This document shows positions 7,744 through 16,992 of a stretch of DNA of 64,000 nucleotides, one piece after another. This DNA comes from Clostridium ljungdahlii (GTDB lineage Bacteria > Bacillota > Clostridia > Clostridiales > Clostridiaceae), in NCBI RefSeq assembly GCF_001636845.1, contig NZ_LITT01000007.1:35461-99460 (forward strand). The letters are read 5' to 3'. Made by a program: the position numbers and the translations under genes. Position 1 is the first letter of the stretch. Each line of letters starts with the position of its first letter. Below the pieces are notes generated by a model. The model worked only from the letters and a program-made list of their open reading frames with translations. It ran no database searches and had not been told where the DNA came from.

Positions 7744-8877
7744 TTATTTGAATAATGATTTTAATTTTGCAAAGAATCCTTTATTTTTCTTTTCATTTGT
7801 GCAATCTTTTTTTGGATCAATAGATATATTTAATTTAAAAGCAACATTATGATTTATTGGTTGAATCCCATTATATGATTTTTCCCATTTCTTATTTTTT
7901 CTTAAATCTATTGTATCAGGTAAAGAATCTACAACAGATTTAATGTTTTCAATAGAAAAGCAAGGACACATAACATATGGCAATGAATATGTTTTAATTC
8001 TTTCCAGTATAGCTTGTTTATTAACACGCCATATTGAAGAAGTTATAAAATCACCTATCGTCCACCAAGGATGATTGTAGGCACTTATTTGGAGTCTATG
8101 GCATCCAAAAGGATTTGCTGTCATTTCACTGGCTCCAAAACAAAAATCAGGATTACCTGATCTACATTTATCACCATAACAATAATTTAATCCACCAATT
8201 ATTTTTCTATCCATAACGGTTCCATTTATGATAACAAAACAAGATTTCCAGTTGCTTACTAGTTCATATAGTTTTATGAATTGTAAGTATTCTATAGGTT
8301 TATCTGAATAAACAGCTTGATATAAAATTTTATTATTAACGTTATTTTCAATATATTGTGGTGCACTTTGGGCCAGTGCTAACGCTTGAGGAAAACTCGG
8401 AGATCTGGATTCTCCAAAAGATATACTTACATACCAGTCAGAAAATTTGATATTTTTGGTAGAGATTTCTTTTGCTTCAATTGGTGTAATGGCTGTTGCT
8501 GAAGGATGTTTTACCGGTTTATTTGTAGTTCTCTTTTTAGGGATAGCAACCTTAGAGTTTTTTTGCTTTTCTATTTTATTATTCAATCTGTTTAATCTAT
8601 GTTCAAATTCATTTACATCAGCATTAAACTGGTTATTATTTATAGCTTTAATTGCCATAGTACATATTTTAACTGCCTCTTTATAATGTTTTTGCCTTTC
8701 AAGTATTATTGCAGGTCGTTCATAATAAGATGTTCCTTGAGGGGCGTACTTATCTAATATACTAAGATATATTTTTAAAGCTTCATCTTCCTTTTTTAAT
8801 TTTTCCAAGTTTCTAGCTTTTTCATATAAATTAAAGTATATTGAAAAATTTTCATCTTCAAAATACATAATTTTCAA
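7744..8877 (-). CDS. Uncharacterised 377-residue protein, TPR-like N-terminus
   Basis: Not recognised. Residues about 1-100 look like paired helices of a TPR (ENFSIYFNLYEKARNLEKL... and EAVKICTMAIKAI), followed by a charged linker (KKRTTNKPVKHP). The C-terminal 230 residues hold a cysteine cluster CYGDKC...DFCFGA...FGCHR around residue 225 that might bind metal. It sits between the protease and repressor genes, an unusual place for a structural gene and a common one for lysogeny-expressed cargo. Function unknown; phage immunity or host interaction are guesses. Confidence 0.55.
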   Translation of the reverse strand: MKIMYFEDENFSIYFNLYEKARNLEKLKKEDEALKIYLSILDKYAPQGTSYYERPAIILERQKHYKEAVKICTMAIKAINNNQFNADVNEFEHRLNRLNNKIEKQKNSKVAIPKKRTTNKPVKHPSATAITPIEAKEISTKNIKFSDWYVSISFGESRSPSFPQALALAQSAPQYIENNVNNKILYQAVYSDKPIEYLQFIKLYELVSNWKSCFVIINGTVMDRKIIGGLNYCYGDKCRSGNPDFCFGASEMTANPFGCHRLQISAYNHPWWTIGDFITSSIWRVNKQAILERIKTYSLPYVMCPCFSIENIKSVVDSLPDTIDLRKNKKWEKSYNGIQPINHNVAFKLNISIDPKKDCTNEKKNKGFFAKLKSLFK

Positions 8878-8918
8878 CCTCCAATATAAATAGGTCTAAG
8901 TTAAAATTATATTTTCTC

Positions 8919-9335
8919 CTAACCATCATTTCTATCTTCTTCATCTTCAATAGCTTTTATTATTCTAATTATTTTTTTTATATCATTAGGAGCCATGTCT
9001 TTTGTTTGCTTGAAAAGTAATTTTAAATCTTCTCTTTCTTTTAATACATTCCAGAATTCAGATAGTTCGGGATCATCACCTAATGACTTCGATATCTTTT
9101 CAACTGGTGTATCTTCTTTAGGGGTAGGGATTGTTTTATCATCTGAATTTCCAAGAAGATAGTCTACTGATACGTTAAAATATTTAGCTATCAGCTTTAA
9201 TGTTTGTATATCTGGCGACCTTCTATTTTGCTCATACATCCCAATAGTGCTTGAAGAAATTTTTAAGATTTTTGCAAGCTCCTGTTGAGTCATATGTTTA
9301 TCTGTTCTTAATTTTTTTAATTTTTCTCCAAACAT
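8919..9335 (-). CDS. CI-like phage repressor (HTH XRE family)
   Basis: 138 residues: an N-terminal HTH (KLKKLRTDKHMTQQELAKIL, then SSSTIGMYEQNRRSPD) and a helical C-terminal region without a LexA-type protease fold. That absence fits inactivation by the ImmA-like protease encoded two genes downstream. It is transcribed leftward from the operator region at 9360-9465, divergent from the Cro-like gene, and should maintain lysogeny. TATTTGTCT-free AGGTGATT precedes the start. Confidence 0.85.
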   Translation of the reverse strand: MFGEKLKKLRTDKHMTQQELAKILKISSSTIGMYEQNRRSPDIQTLKLIAKYFNVSVDYLLGNSDDKTIPTPKEDTPVEKISKSLGDDPELSEFWNVLKEREDLKLLFKQTKDMAPNDIKKIIRIIKAIEDEEDRNDG

Positions 9336-9359
9336 ATAATCACCTCATAATTATATTTT

Positions 9360-9465
9360 AACACATATTGTGTTATTTAAAATATTTAACACGTAATGTG
9401 TATAAAAACATTGACATAACACATTACGTGTGATAATATAAAACCATAAACAACACATTACGTGT
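9360..9465. promoter_or_regulatory. Lysogeny switch operators and divergent promoters
   Basis: ACACATTACGTGT occurs at 9419-9431 and 9453-9465 and in reverse complement at 9389-9401; a weaker site AACACATATTGTGTT lies at 9360-9374. TTGACA at 9411-9416 with TAATAT at 9434-9439 forms the rightward promoter, with one operator filling its spacer and another just downstream. The two left sites suit control of the repressor gene. Three identical 13-mers in 77 bp is strong evidence for repressor/Cro binding. Confidence 0.85.
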
Positions 9466-9488
9466 ATAGAAGAAAGGAGAAAGTTACA

Positions 9489-9743
9489 ATGAATTCAAAA
9501 TTAGTAGAATTCAGAGAATCTTTAAGTATGAGCCAAAAAAATATGGCAGCTACTTTAGGAATATCGGTATCTTTTTACATTAAAATCGAATTAGGACAAA
9601 GAAACCCAAGTTTCAATTTTATTAAAAAGTTAAAAAGAAAATTTAATGTAAATGTAGATGAAATTTTTTTTGAAAACGAACTACACGAAAAGTGTAGAAA
9701 TAAACCAATAAAAGTTAGCAAGCAAAAGGAGGTAGCAAGCTAA
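9489..9743 (+). CDS. Cro-like HTH regulator
   Basis: 84 residues with an XRE-type HTH (FRESLSMSQKNMAATLGISVSFYIKIELGQRNPS) then a basic helix. The ATG at 9489 was chosen because AAAGGAGA lies 8 bases upstream; an in-frame GTG at 9462 lies inside an operator. First gene of the rightward early operon, divergent from the repressor gene. Confidence 0.8.
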   Translation: MNSKLVEFRESLSMSQKNMAATLGISVSFYIKIELGQRNPSFNFIKKLKRKFNVNVDEIFFENELHEKCRNKPIKVSKQKEVAS

Positions 9744-9796
9744 TATATAAAAATCCTTTTATATATTAATTTTAACAACAAAAGGAAGTGAAATGA

Positions 9797-10315
9797 ATGC
9801 CAAGAAAAGCTACGAAGGCAGCAGACAACGTATATTATAAAGCACGAATTAAAGCTGCTAATATTAATGACAAATTAAACAGCAGGGAAGGAGCTGCAGA
9901 AATAATTGGAATTGATAGGACAAGGCTTGCACGAATAGAGCTTGATAGTATCTGCGCATATCCAGAAGAAATTTTAATGATGGCTGATATTTATAACGCT
10001 CCTGAATTAGAAAATTATTTTTGCTGTGAGCAGTGTCCTATAGGAAAGCATAGTGTTCCACACATTGAAGTTTTGGAAATGGACAGAATTACAATTCAAA
10101 TTGTATCTTCACTAGAAAACATTGATGAGGTTAAAAAGGAGCTATTAGATATTACAGAGGATGGAATTATTACAGAAGATGAAAAACCAAAGTTAGATCA
10201 TGTTGTTAAAACATTAGACAAAATTGAAAAAGAATCTCGTGAATTAAAACTTTGGGTTCAGAAAAGTTTTGGAGAGAAAGGAGAGTTTAATTATGGAAAT
10301 GCCGCAAAACATTAA
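9797..10315 (+). CDS. HTH-type phage regulatory protein
   Basis: 172 residues. The N-terminal third reads as an HTH (NSREGAAEIIGIDRTRLARIELDSICAYPEEI) followed by NAPELENYFCCEQCPIGK, a pattern common to clostridial phage early regulators. The C-terminal half is a long charged helix. AAAGGAAGTG precedes the start. Its end overlaps the start of the next gene by 23 bp, implying translational coupling. Confidence 0.7.
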   Translation: MPRKATKAADNVYYKARIKAANINDKLNSREGAAEIIGIDRTRLARIELDSICAYPEEILMMADIYNAPELENYFCCEQCPIGKHSVPHIEVLEMDRITIQIVSSLENIDEVKKELLDITEDGIITEDEKPKLDHVVKTLDKIEKESRELKLWVQKSFGEKGEFNYGNAAKH

Positions 10316-10574
10316 TTTTAAAGAAACAATTAAAGATGCTATAAAGGAAGCTCTGGAAGAGGTTTCAAATGAAAAAGGAACTGATGAAAAAGCAACTTTA
10401 ACTATAGATAGTTGTGTTAAATATAGTGGGATTGGTCGTGACAAGATTTTGGAACTAGCTCATAATCCTAATTCAGATTTTCCTAGATTTAAGGTTGGTT
10501 CGAAGTTCCTTATTAATAGAACAATGTTTGATGAATGGCTTGATAAGATTTCAAAAGAAAAAAGAGTTTTATAG
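10293..10574 (+). CDS. Excisionase-like MerR/HTH_17 DNA-binding protein
   Basis: 93 residues with an acidic N-terminal helix, then LTIDSCVKYSGIGRDKILELAHNP...FKVGSKFLINRTMFDEWLD, the winged-helix excisionase pattern (recognition helix, then wing). The ATG at 10293 follows AAAGGAGAG by 6 bases; an in-frame TTG at 10269 has none. It probably sets integrase direction, as with Tn916-type Xis proteins, although it lies in the early operon rather than beside int. Confidence 0.7.
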   Translation: MEMPQNINFKETIKDAIKEALEEVSNEKGTDEKATLTIDSCVKYSGIGRDKILELAHNPNSDFPRFKVGSKFLINRTMFDEWLDKISKEKRVL

Positions 10575-10623
10575 AAGGTTGTATATATTAAAACCAATTA
10601 GATATTAAAGGAGGAAAAAATGT

Positions 10624-11022
10624 ATGCAAGAGTACACGTTAAAACAGACAATAGACAAGCTCGAAAGAAATCCAAATTTAAAATTCCAATTTGTTAGTGA
10701 GAAATCTTATAGGACGGATGAAGGACCAGTAATTGCATTAGATGGGGATGGCAGAATTGTAAATCAAGAAGGTGAGCCTATATTATCAAACTTCAGTATT
10801 AGAAGTAGATTCAGGCTTGTAGATGAACATGTGGATGTAATGGGTGCTCTTAAAGCGTTTGAGAATGGAAAAGTAATTTATTGCCTATATGAAAGCAAAA
10901 GATACTCATATAATCCAGGCGTTAGTTCTAGCTCCAAGTTAATGGACGATGATTACAATGCAATTTCAGCAGAAGAAATTTTACATGGTAAGTGGTTTAT
11001 AGAGGCAGTGAAAAGTGTTTAA
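10624..11022 (+). CDS. Hypothetical phage early protein, 132 aa
   Basis: Not recognised by function. It resembles the many small early-operon proteins of clostridial phages that combine a start KQTIDKLERNPNLKFQFVS with WFIEAVK at the end. An AGGAGG lies 8 bases before the ATG. A competing ATG at 10620 gives only 25 codons and is not favoured. Its stop overlaps the next gene by 8 bp. Confidence 0.65.
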   Translation: MQEYTLKQTIDKLERNPNLKFQFVSEKSYRTDEGPVIALDGDGRIVNQEGEPILSNFSIRSRFRLVDEHVDVMGALKAFENGKVIYCLYESKRYSYNPGVSSSSKLMDDDYNAISAEEILHGKWFIEAVKSV

Positions 11023-11227
11023 TCTAGAGGAGGCAAAAGGGTACAGCAAATTGGATGCTAAAGACAAAGAACTTTTTAAAAGGTTTTGTAAGAAATTTTA
11101 TAAGTCTTGGGAGCATCCAGAGGATCATGTACCAACTTCCGTAAAAAGAATGGGCAGTAAGTATCTTAAAGTTATTTTAAGTGATGGTGACTGGCTGCAT
11201 ATTTTAAAAGATGGAAGCTGGTATTAA
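11015..11227 (+). CDS. Hypothetical phage early protein, 70 aa
   Basis: A small, basic, aromatic-rich protein (DAKDKELFKRFCKKFYKSWE, ending LHILKDGSWY). Family unknown. It overlaps the preceding gene by 8 bp with a ribosome site inside that gene, and is followed 15 bp later by the next, so it is part of a tight early operon. Confidence 0.55.
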   Translation: MFNLEEAKGYSKLDAKDKELFKRFCKKFYKSWEHPEDHVPTSVKRMGSKYLKVILSDGDWLHILKDGSWY

Positions 11228-11242
11228 AGGAAGGAGGGAAAA

Positions 11243-11425
11243 ATGATGATAAAACAATTATTTGAGAATGGAGGCATTGAAGTAACAGACCAAGAGTTTA
11301 AGGAGATTTTGAAAATAACTACAGATGATATAAGAGAGAATCGTATTAAGTTTGGTAAAAGGACAAGTTTAAATCAGATGTTTGCTATTGCAAGAATAAG
11401 TTTTAAGGTCTTGACAAGTGTTTGA
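11243..11425 (+). CDS. Hypothetical phage early protein, 60 aa
   Basis: A short charged protein preceded by AAGGAGGG. No motif was recognised. Gaps of 15 bp on both sides and a strong ribosome site support it as a real early-operon gene. Confidence 0.5.
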   Translation: MMIKQLFENGGIEVTDQEFKEILKITTDDIRENRIKFGKRTSLNQMFAIARISFKVLTSV

Positions 11426-11440
11426 AATGGAGGTGAATCA

Positions 11441-11671
11441 ATGAATGTACTTGAAAGAAAAATATCTGAAGTTCAGCATCTAGTACAAGATGAGAATTAT
11501 GGATATAAGGAGGCTGTGGACAAGGTTAAATATGATATTGATGGTGATGAACTCTATGATATGAGAACAGGACAAACTGTATGTCAGGATATTACTACTG
11601 CTACAGATGAACAGGTAAGAGATCTATTACAAATAAAAAAAGCCCTCATAAAAACAACCACGAAATTATAA
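11441..11671 (+). CDS. Hypothetical phage early protein, 76 aa
   Basis: An acidic protein (YKEAVDKVKYDIDGDELYDM) preceded by GGAGGTG. No family recognised. It is the last small gene before the recombination module. A 73-bp gap follows that holds only the ribosome site of the next gene. Confidence 0.5.
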   Translation: MNVLERKISEVQHLVQDENYGYKEAVDKVKYDIDGDELYDMRTGQTVCQDITTATDEQVRDLLQIKKALIKTTTKL

Positions 11672-11744
11672 GAGCTAGAGAAATTTAAAAATCTACTCCT
11701 ATTCTACATGAGAATGGGAAAAAAATCAAATTGGAGGTTTACAG

Positions 11745-13730
11745 ATGTCAAATAGAATTGTTTTAAAAGAATTATATCTTAAAAATTTTAAAGGTATTAA
11801 AGAGTTAGACATAGATTTTGAAAATACAACAAATATATACGGAGATAACGGTACAGGTAAAACTACTGTGTTTGATGCATTTGCATGGCTGCTGTTTGAT
11901 AAGGATAGTCAGAATATAAGTAAATTTGATGTGCAGCCACTTGATAAGAGCAATAATATAATCCACAGGATTGATACAGAAGTTACTGGATCACTTGAAA
12001 TAGATGGAGTTAAAACAGTTTTGAGAAAGGTTTTAAAAGAAAAATGGGTTAAGCCTAAAGGGAAACCTGAGTCAGAGCTTAAAGGTGTAACTACTACTTA
12101 TTACATTGATGATGTACCTAAAAAGCAGGGTGAATATAAGGAAAAAATAAGCAGTATTATTCCAGAAGATATATTCAAATTAGTAACTAATCCTTTATAT
12201 TTTTCAACCAATATGAAATGGCAGGACAGAAAGAAAATACTTATGGATATTATAGGTGAACTTACGGATGAAAATGTTATTGATTCGAAAAAGGATTTGA
12301 AACCTCTGAAAGATCTATTAGGAAACAAGAGTATAGAAGAACTTAAAAAAAGTATAAATTCGTCAAGAAAGAAATTGATTAAAGATAGAGAATCGATCCA
12401 GCCTAGAATTGATGAATTAAACATGGCTGTAAAGGATGATATTAATTTTCAACAATTAGAGGTTAAGAAACAAGAAATAGTTTCAAAAATAAACAATATA
12501 GAAGAGCAGCTTATAGATAAATCTAAAATAAATGATGAAGTGTTTAAGAAAAAAGATAAGTTATATGGACTTAAATCTAAACTCAAGGATATTGAAAGAG
12601 ATGAACTTCGGAAAGTTAGAAGTGGTAAAGACAAAATAGCAGAGGAATTATACAGTATTACTGGTGAAATAGCTGATATTAAATTTCATGTCAAATCAAT
12701 TGAATCTGAAAAAAATAATAACCTTAATTTAATAAAAACCCTTGAAACTGATGTTAAAAATTTAAGGAAAGAGTGGTATGAGGAAAACAATAAATCATTT
12801 GAACTTCCAGAAGATGTTCGCATATGTCCTTTGTGTAAAAGGCCTTTTGATGAAGAAGATGTTGAAGAACACAAACAGGAATTAGAAGAAAACTTTAAGC
12901 AAAACAAATCAAAGATTCTTAAAGAGATAACTAGAAAGGGCAGCAGTAAGGCAGATGAAATTGAAAAGTATGAGAAAAAGATATCTGAGAATGAACTTGA
13001 ATTAGAGGGATTACTTAAAAAATTAGATGATTTTAATAATAAAAAGGATGAATTGCAAAGCAAATTTGATAATTTTAAGGCAGCTGTTGATCTTAATAGT
13101 AATAAAGAATATCAGAATACATTAAATCAGATAGAAATACTTGAAAATGAGTTATCTAAGCCAATAGAAGGAAATTCAAAAATTGAAGAGCTTAAGAAAA
13201 GAAAAGCACTTTTAGGCATTGAACTAGAAAATGTTAATTATGACTTAGGTTACAAAGAAATTAATGTTAATACTAAATCAAGGATTAAAGAACTTCAGGA
13301 TAAGGAAAAGACTCTAGCACAACAAATTGCAGACCTTGAAAAGCAAGATTTTATGTGTGATGAATTTATAAAAACTAAAGTTAAACTTATGGAATCCAGT
13401 ATAAATTCTAAGTTTAAATATGTTAAGTTTAGGTTCTTTAAAGCCCAAGTTAACGGAGGGATTGAAGAGGATTGCGAGCCTCTTATAGATGGGGTTCCGT
13501 TCTCAACAAACTTGAACTCAGGTGCCAGAATTAATGCTGGAATAGATATTATAAATACACTATCAAGTCATTATGAAATTAAAGCTCCTATATTTATAGA
13601 TAACAGGGAAAGTACCACAAGGCTTATAGATACAGAAAGCCAAATAATTAATTTAGTTGTAAGTAGTATGGATAAGAAATTAAGAGTTGAGAATAGTTCG
13701 GAAGTAGAACAGACAGAATTAGCAGGTTGA
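11745..13730 (+). CDS. Rad50/SbcC-like ABC ATPase with zinc hook
   Basis: 661 residues. Walker A GDNGTGKTT at 33-41, a long coiled coil, a CPLC zinc-hook motif at C361-C364, a second coiled coil, an ABC-signature-like NSGARINAG and a Walker B-like APIFIDNRES near the C-terminus. This is the SbcC/Rad50 layout at reduced size, as carried by many firmicute phages next to RecT. It probably processes DNA ends for phage recombination. No separate SbcD/Mre11 nuclease is in the window; the MBL protein two genes on could be the nuclease partner, which is speculative. Confidence 0.85.
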   Translation: MSNRIVLKELYLKNFKGIKELDIDFENTTNIYGDNGTGKTTVFDAFAWLLFDKDSQNISKFDVQPLDKSNNIIHRIDTEVTGSLEIDGVKTVLRKVLKEKWVKPKGKPESELKGVTTTYYIDDVPKKQGEYKEKISSIIPEDIFKLVTNPLYFSTNMKWQDRKKILMDIIGELTDENVIDSKKDLKPLKDLLGNKSIEELKKSINSSRKKLIKDRESIQPRIDELNMAVKDDINFQQLEVKKQEIVSKINNIEEQLIDKSKINDEVFKKKDKLYGLKSKLKDIERDELRKVRSGKDKIAEELYSITGEIADIKFHVKSIESEKNNNLNLIKTLETDVKNLRKEWYEENNKSFELPEDVRICPLCKRPFDEEDVEEHKQELEENFKQNKSKILKEITRKGSSKADEIEKYEKKISENELELEGLLKKLDDFNNKKDELQSKFDNFKAAVDLNSNKEYQNTLNQIEILENELSKPIEGNSKIEELKKRKALLGIELENVNYDLGYKEINVNTKSRIKELQDKEKTLAQQIADLEKQDFMCDEFIKTKVKLMESSINSKFKYVKFRFFKAQVNGGIEEDCEPLIDGVPFSTNLNSGARINAGIDIINTLSSHYEIKAPIFIDNRESTTRLIDTESQIINLVVSSMDKKLRVENSSEVEQTELAG

Positions 13731-13756
13731 TAAATTCAAAGAAAGGGTGATACGAA

Positions 13757-14698
13757 ATGTCAAGTGAAAATACAGCTTTAACTTTGGCTAAGGAAGAAGC
13801 TTTAAATCAAGTAACAACGAAGATTAATGAATTAAGAAAAAATAATGAGATAGTTTTCCCCAAAAATTATTCTGTAGCTAATGCACTTAATAGTGCATGG
13901 CTGCAGCTCCAAGAGGTCAAAGATAAGAATGATAAACCTGCGCTTGAAGTATGTACTAAGAACTCAATTATAGGTTCGTTATATGATATGTGTTTACAAG
14001 GGTTAACACCTGCTAAGAAGCAATGTTATTTTGTAGTATACGGAAAACAGCTACAGCTTATGAGAAGCTATATGGGGACTGTAGCAGTAACTAAAAGATT
14101 AGAAGGAGTCAAGGATATAAAAGCCTACTGTATATATGAAGGTGATGAATTTGAAGAAACATATGATTTGGATACAGCAACGCTAAACATTAGTAAATTT
14201 AATCCTAAGTTTGAAAACATAGATATTAATAAAATCAAAGGTGCGTTTGCAGTAGTAATTGGAGAGAATGGTCCTATTCATACTGAGGTAATGAACATTA
14301 ATCAGATACAAAAGGCATGGGGACAAGGTATTGCTTATAAGACAGGAAAATCAAAAGCCCATAATAATTTTACCGATGAAATGGCGAAGAAAACAGTAAT
14401 AAACAGGGCTTGTAAGATGTATGCAAATACTTCAGATGATAGTGACCTTTTAATTGAAGCTTTTAATAACACGGATAAAACCTATGATGAAAAAGATATG
14501 GTAGGTAATGTTGAATACGAGGTTAAAGAAGAAGTAAAAGACAATGCAAATAAAAAGGAAATAGATATTAATCCTCCAGAAAATAAGGATCATAAAGAAA
14601 GTGTTCAGAATGTAGTTGATGTAAATCATGAAGAAGTTAAAAGCAATGTTGATGGGAATATATCTAAACAACCAGGAACGGAAGGACCAGGGTTTTGA
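13757..14698 (+). CDS. recT: RecT single-strand annealing protein
   Basis: 313 residues. Core RecT motifs include NALNSAWLQLQE, GSLYDMCLQGLTPAKKQCYFVVYG, LQLMRSYMGTVAVTKR and WGQGIAYKTGKSK...FTDEMAKKTVINRACK. The C-terminal 70 residues are acidic and low-complexity (ending QPGTEGPGF). RecT anneals strands for phage recombination. The stop overlaps the start of the MBL gene. A 99-bp piece of this gene recurs exactly at 57361-57459. Confidence 0.92.
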   Translation: MSSENTALTLAKEEALNQVTTKINELRKNNEIVFPKNYSVANALNSAWLQLQEVKDKNDKPALEVCTKNSIIGSLYDMCLQGLTPAKKQCYFVVYGKQLQLMRSYMGTVAVTKRLEGVKDIKAYCIYEGDEFEETYDLDTATLNISKFNPKFENIDINKIKGAFAVVIGENGPIHTEVMNINQIQKAWGQGIAYKTGKSKAHNNFTDEMAKKTVINRACKMYANTSDDSDLLIEAFNNTDKTYDEKDMVGNVEYEVKEEVKDNANKKEIDINPPENKDHKESVQNVVDVNHEEVKSNVDGNISKQPGTEGPGF

Positions 14699-15426
14699 TG
14701 AAACTTAAAGTATTAGGGAGTGGTAGCAGTGGTAACTGCTATGTACTCCAAAATAAAAATGAAACTTTGATTATTGAATGTGGATTATCCTACAAAACTA
14801 TTTTAAAAGGCTTAAATTTTGATTTAAAAAATGTTGATGGGTGTTTGATTAGCCACGAACATAAAGACCACAGTAAAGCAATAAATGATGTATTAAACAA
14901 TGCAATAGATGTTTATACAAGTGAGGGAACATTGAAAGCAATAAATATTAAAAGCTATAGGGCAAAAATAATTAAAGCCGAGGAACAATTTAATATAGGT
15001 CAATTTACAATATTACCTATAAAGACTCAGCATGATGCGGCAGATCCTTTAGGATTTTTAATATATCATAGTGATTTTGGAAAATTGTTATTTATTACTG
15101 ACAGCTATTACTGCAGATATAAATTTTCGGGGCTTAGTCACATTATGATCGAATGTAACTACAGCATGGATATTTTAAATAGGAATATTGAAGCTGGATT
15201 GGTACATCCTGTGTTGGCCAATAGGTTATTAAAATCACATTTCAGTTTTGATAATGTCAAAGAATTTTTAAAGGTTACAGATTTAAGTAAAACTAAAGAA
15301 ATAGTTTTATTGCATTTAAGCAATGACAACAGCAATGAGGATCAATTTATAGAAGAAATTGAAAAGTTAACTGGAAAGCCAGTATATATTGCAGATAAAG
15401 GGTTAAAGATCGATTTATTTAGCTAA
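14698..15426 (+). CDS. Metallo-beta-lactamase-fold hydrolase, phage recombination module
   Basis: 242 residues. GSGSSGNCYVL at the N-terminus, the metal motif SHEHKDHSKA near residue 52 and HLSNDN near the C-terminus define a YycJ/WalJ-like MBL fold; such enzymes are often nucleases. The ATG overlaps the recT stop (TGATG), so the two are translationally coupled. A DNA exonuclease supplying single strands to RecT is a reasonable hypothesis, not shown. Confidence 0.8.
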   Translation: MKLKVLGSGSSGNCYVLQNKNETLIIECGLSYKTILKGLNFDLKNVDGCLISHEHKDHSKAINDVLNNAIDVYTSEGTLKAINIKSYRAKIIKAEEQFNIGQFTILPIKTQHDAADPLGFLIYHSDFGKLLFITDSYYCRYKFSGLSHIMIECNYSMDILNRNIEAGLVHPVLANRLLKSHFSFDNVKEFLKVTDLSKTKEIVLLHLSNDNSNEDQFIEEIEKLTGKPVYIADKGLKIDLFS

Positions 15427-15439
15427 GGAGGCATGGAGT

Positions 15440-16393
15440 ATGGCAGAAATTAAGTGGATTAAGATAACAACAAATATGTTTGATGATGAAAAAATTAAAT
15501 TAATAGATGCAATGCCTGAGAGAGACACTATATTTTATATCTGGATGCGCCTTTTAGTACAGGCAGGAAAAACAAATGCAGGAGGATATATATTTCTTTC
15601 AGAGGATGTTCCATATACTGAAGAAATGCTTTCAACAATATTTAACAGACCTCTTAATTCTGTAAGGCTTGCCTTAGATACTTTGAAAAAATTTGGAATG
15701 ATTCAAAGGTCTGAAAATGATGATTTGAAAATAACTAACTGGGAGAAGCATCAAAATGTTGAGGGGATGGATAAGGTTAGAGAACAGACTAGAAAAAGAG
15801 TAGCAAAACATAGAGCTAAAAAGAAAGAATTAGAAGAAGGCAAAAATGAAAATGAAGAAGATAAAAACGAAGATAATGTTACAGAAAAAAAGGATAACGT
15901 AAATGTAACGTTACCTAACGGTATAGATATAGAAGGAGAAGTAGATATAGATAATACTACTACTCCTACTACTATAGAAAATGTGCCTGTGGATAATGTG
16001 CATAATGTGGATAACTCTAATTACATGGAATTTTTTAATAATAATTTTGGCCATCTTATAACGCCTTTTGAAACTGAGGTTTTAGAGAGCTATGTGAAAG
16101 ATGGTATGGAGCCTGCAGCAATTAAATTAGCATTACAGGAAGCAGTAGAAGCCAATGTAAGGGATATTAGATACGTTAAAAAGGTATTGAATAGGTGGCT
16201 GAATAATCAGCTAAAAACTGTTAAAGCAGTTATTGCTGATAAGAAAAATTTTAAATATAGCAGGAAACAGAAACTTGAAAAAAGGTATGACAATTCAAGT
16301 AAAAAAAGCACATTTAATTTTAAAGGCCGCGGTTATAGCAGTGAGCAAATAAAAGACATTGAGAAAAAACTTCTAGGTTGGGAGGATGGTTAG
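15440..16393 (+). CDS. Phage replisome organizer / DnaD-like replication initiation protein
   Basis: 317 residues. The N-terminal 120 residues (EIKWIKITTNMFDDEKIKLIDAMP, then IFYIWMRLLVQAG) match the phage replisome organizer N-terminal winged-helix domain. A charged linker holds repeats of EDKNE and NVTLPN. The C-terminal part (FGHLITPFETEVLESYVKDGME...IRYVKKVLNRWL) is DnaD-like. It should bind the phage origin and recruit host helicase loading factors. AAGGAGGC precedes the ATG. Confidence 0.85.
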   Translation: MAEIKWIKITTNMFDDEKIKLIDAMPERDTIFYIWMRLLVQAGKTNAGGYIFLSEDVPYTEEMLSTIFNRPLNSVRLALDTLKKFGMIQRSENDDLKITNWEKHQNVEGMDKVREQTRKRVAKHRAKKKELEEGKNENEEDKNEDNVTEKKDNVNVTLPNGIDIEGEVDIDNTTTPTTIENVPVDNVHNVDNSNYMEFFNNNFGHLITPFETEVLESYVKDGMEPAAIKLALQEAVEANVRDIRYVKKVLNRWLNNQLKTVKAVIADKKNFKYSRKQKLEKRYDNSSKKSTFNFKGRGYSSEQIKDIEKKLLGWEDG

Positions 16394-16430
16394 AACGTGA
16401 GGTTTAAGAATTTCATAAGGGGTGATAGTA

Positions 16431-16847
16431 ATGCCAGTGCTGTTTGAAAGGACAAAAGCAAGAAACGATTTTGTAAAAGCTAACTGGGGTACCATGAGAC
16501 AAAAAGACATTGCGGCTAAATTAGGCTGCAGTCCAACACTTGTAAACATGATTGGATCTGAAATGGATTTGGTGAAATCCTGTAAGTCATCAGCAGAGGT
16601 AAGAAGTCGATATTGCTCTATTGAAAATGTTAAAAAGGTGGCCAAGTTATTTAAAATAGGCCAAAAGATAAAGCTAAAAATAAGATTTACTCATGGAGCG
16701 TATATAAACATAGGGTGCAATAAATATAGAACTGTGAGGGGCACTGTTGCATATAAAACAGAGTGGCTTGTGGTAGTACAAAGTGAAAATCATAGAGAGA
16801 GTTTTAAATATATTGATTTCTGTGTGGGAGATGTACAGATAATATGA
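16431..16847 (+). CDS. Hypothetical phage protein with HTH-like segment
   Basis: 138 residues. An HTH-like segment (MRQKDIAAKLGCSPTLVNMIGSE) lies in the first 45 residues, and an SH3-like strand-rich end follows (RGTVAYKTEWLVVVQ...SFKYIDFCVGDVQII). The ATG at 16431 follows AAGGGG by 8 bases and is preferred over the in-frame GTG at 16422. Probably an early DNA-binding protein. The 145-bp gap after it shows nothing. Confidence 0.6.
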   Translation: MPVLFERTKARNDFVKANWGTMRQKDIAAKLGCSPTLVNMIGSEMDLVKSCKSSAEVRSRYCSIENVKKVAKLFKIGQKIKLKIRFTHGAYINIGCNKYRTVRGTVAYKTEWLVVVQSENHRESFKYIDFCVGDVQII

Positions 16848-16992
16848 TCCATAAATAACAGCAGAATTTAATCGAAAATAGGGTAAATTTTAAAGATAAG
16901 TGTACAAACAGTATAAATATATTCTTTGAAATTAGAATCGGTTAAAACATAGTGTATGTGAGTTTTAGAATACTAGCAAAGTAGGTGAAGTC

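Noticed and set aside
12101..13063. Several minus-strand open frames rich in Ser, Leu and Phe
   Set aside because: They are shadows of the Rad50-like gene caused by A-rich Lys/Glu codons on the plus strand.
11745..15426. Considered as a complete SbcCD or Gabija-like defence pair
   Set aside because: The Rad50-like, RecT and MBL genes form a standard phage recombination module with tight coupling, so a defence role is not favoured.
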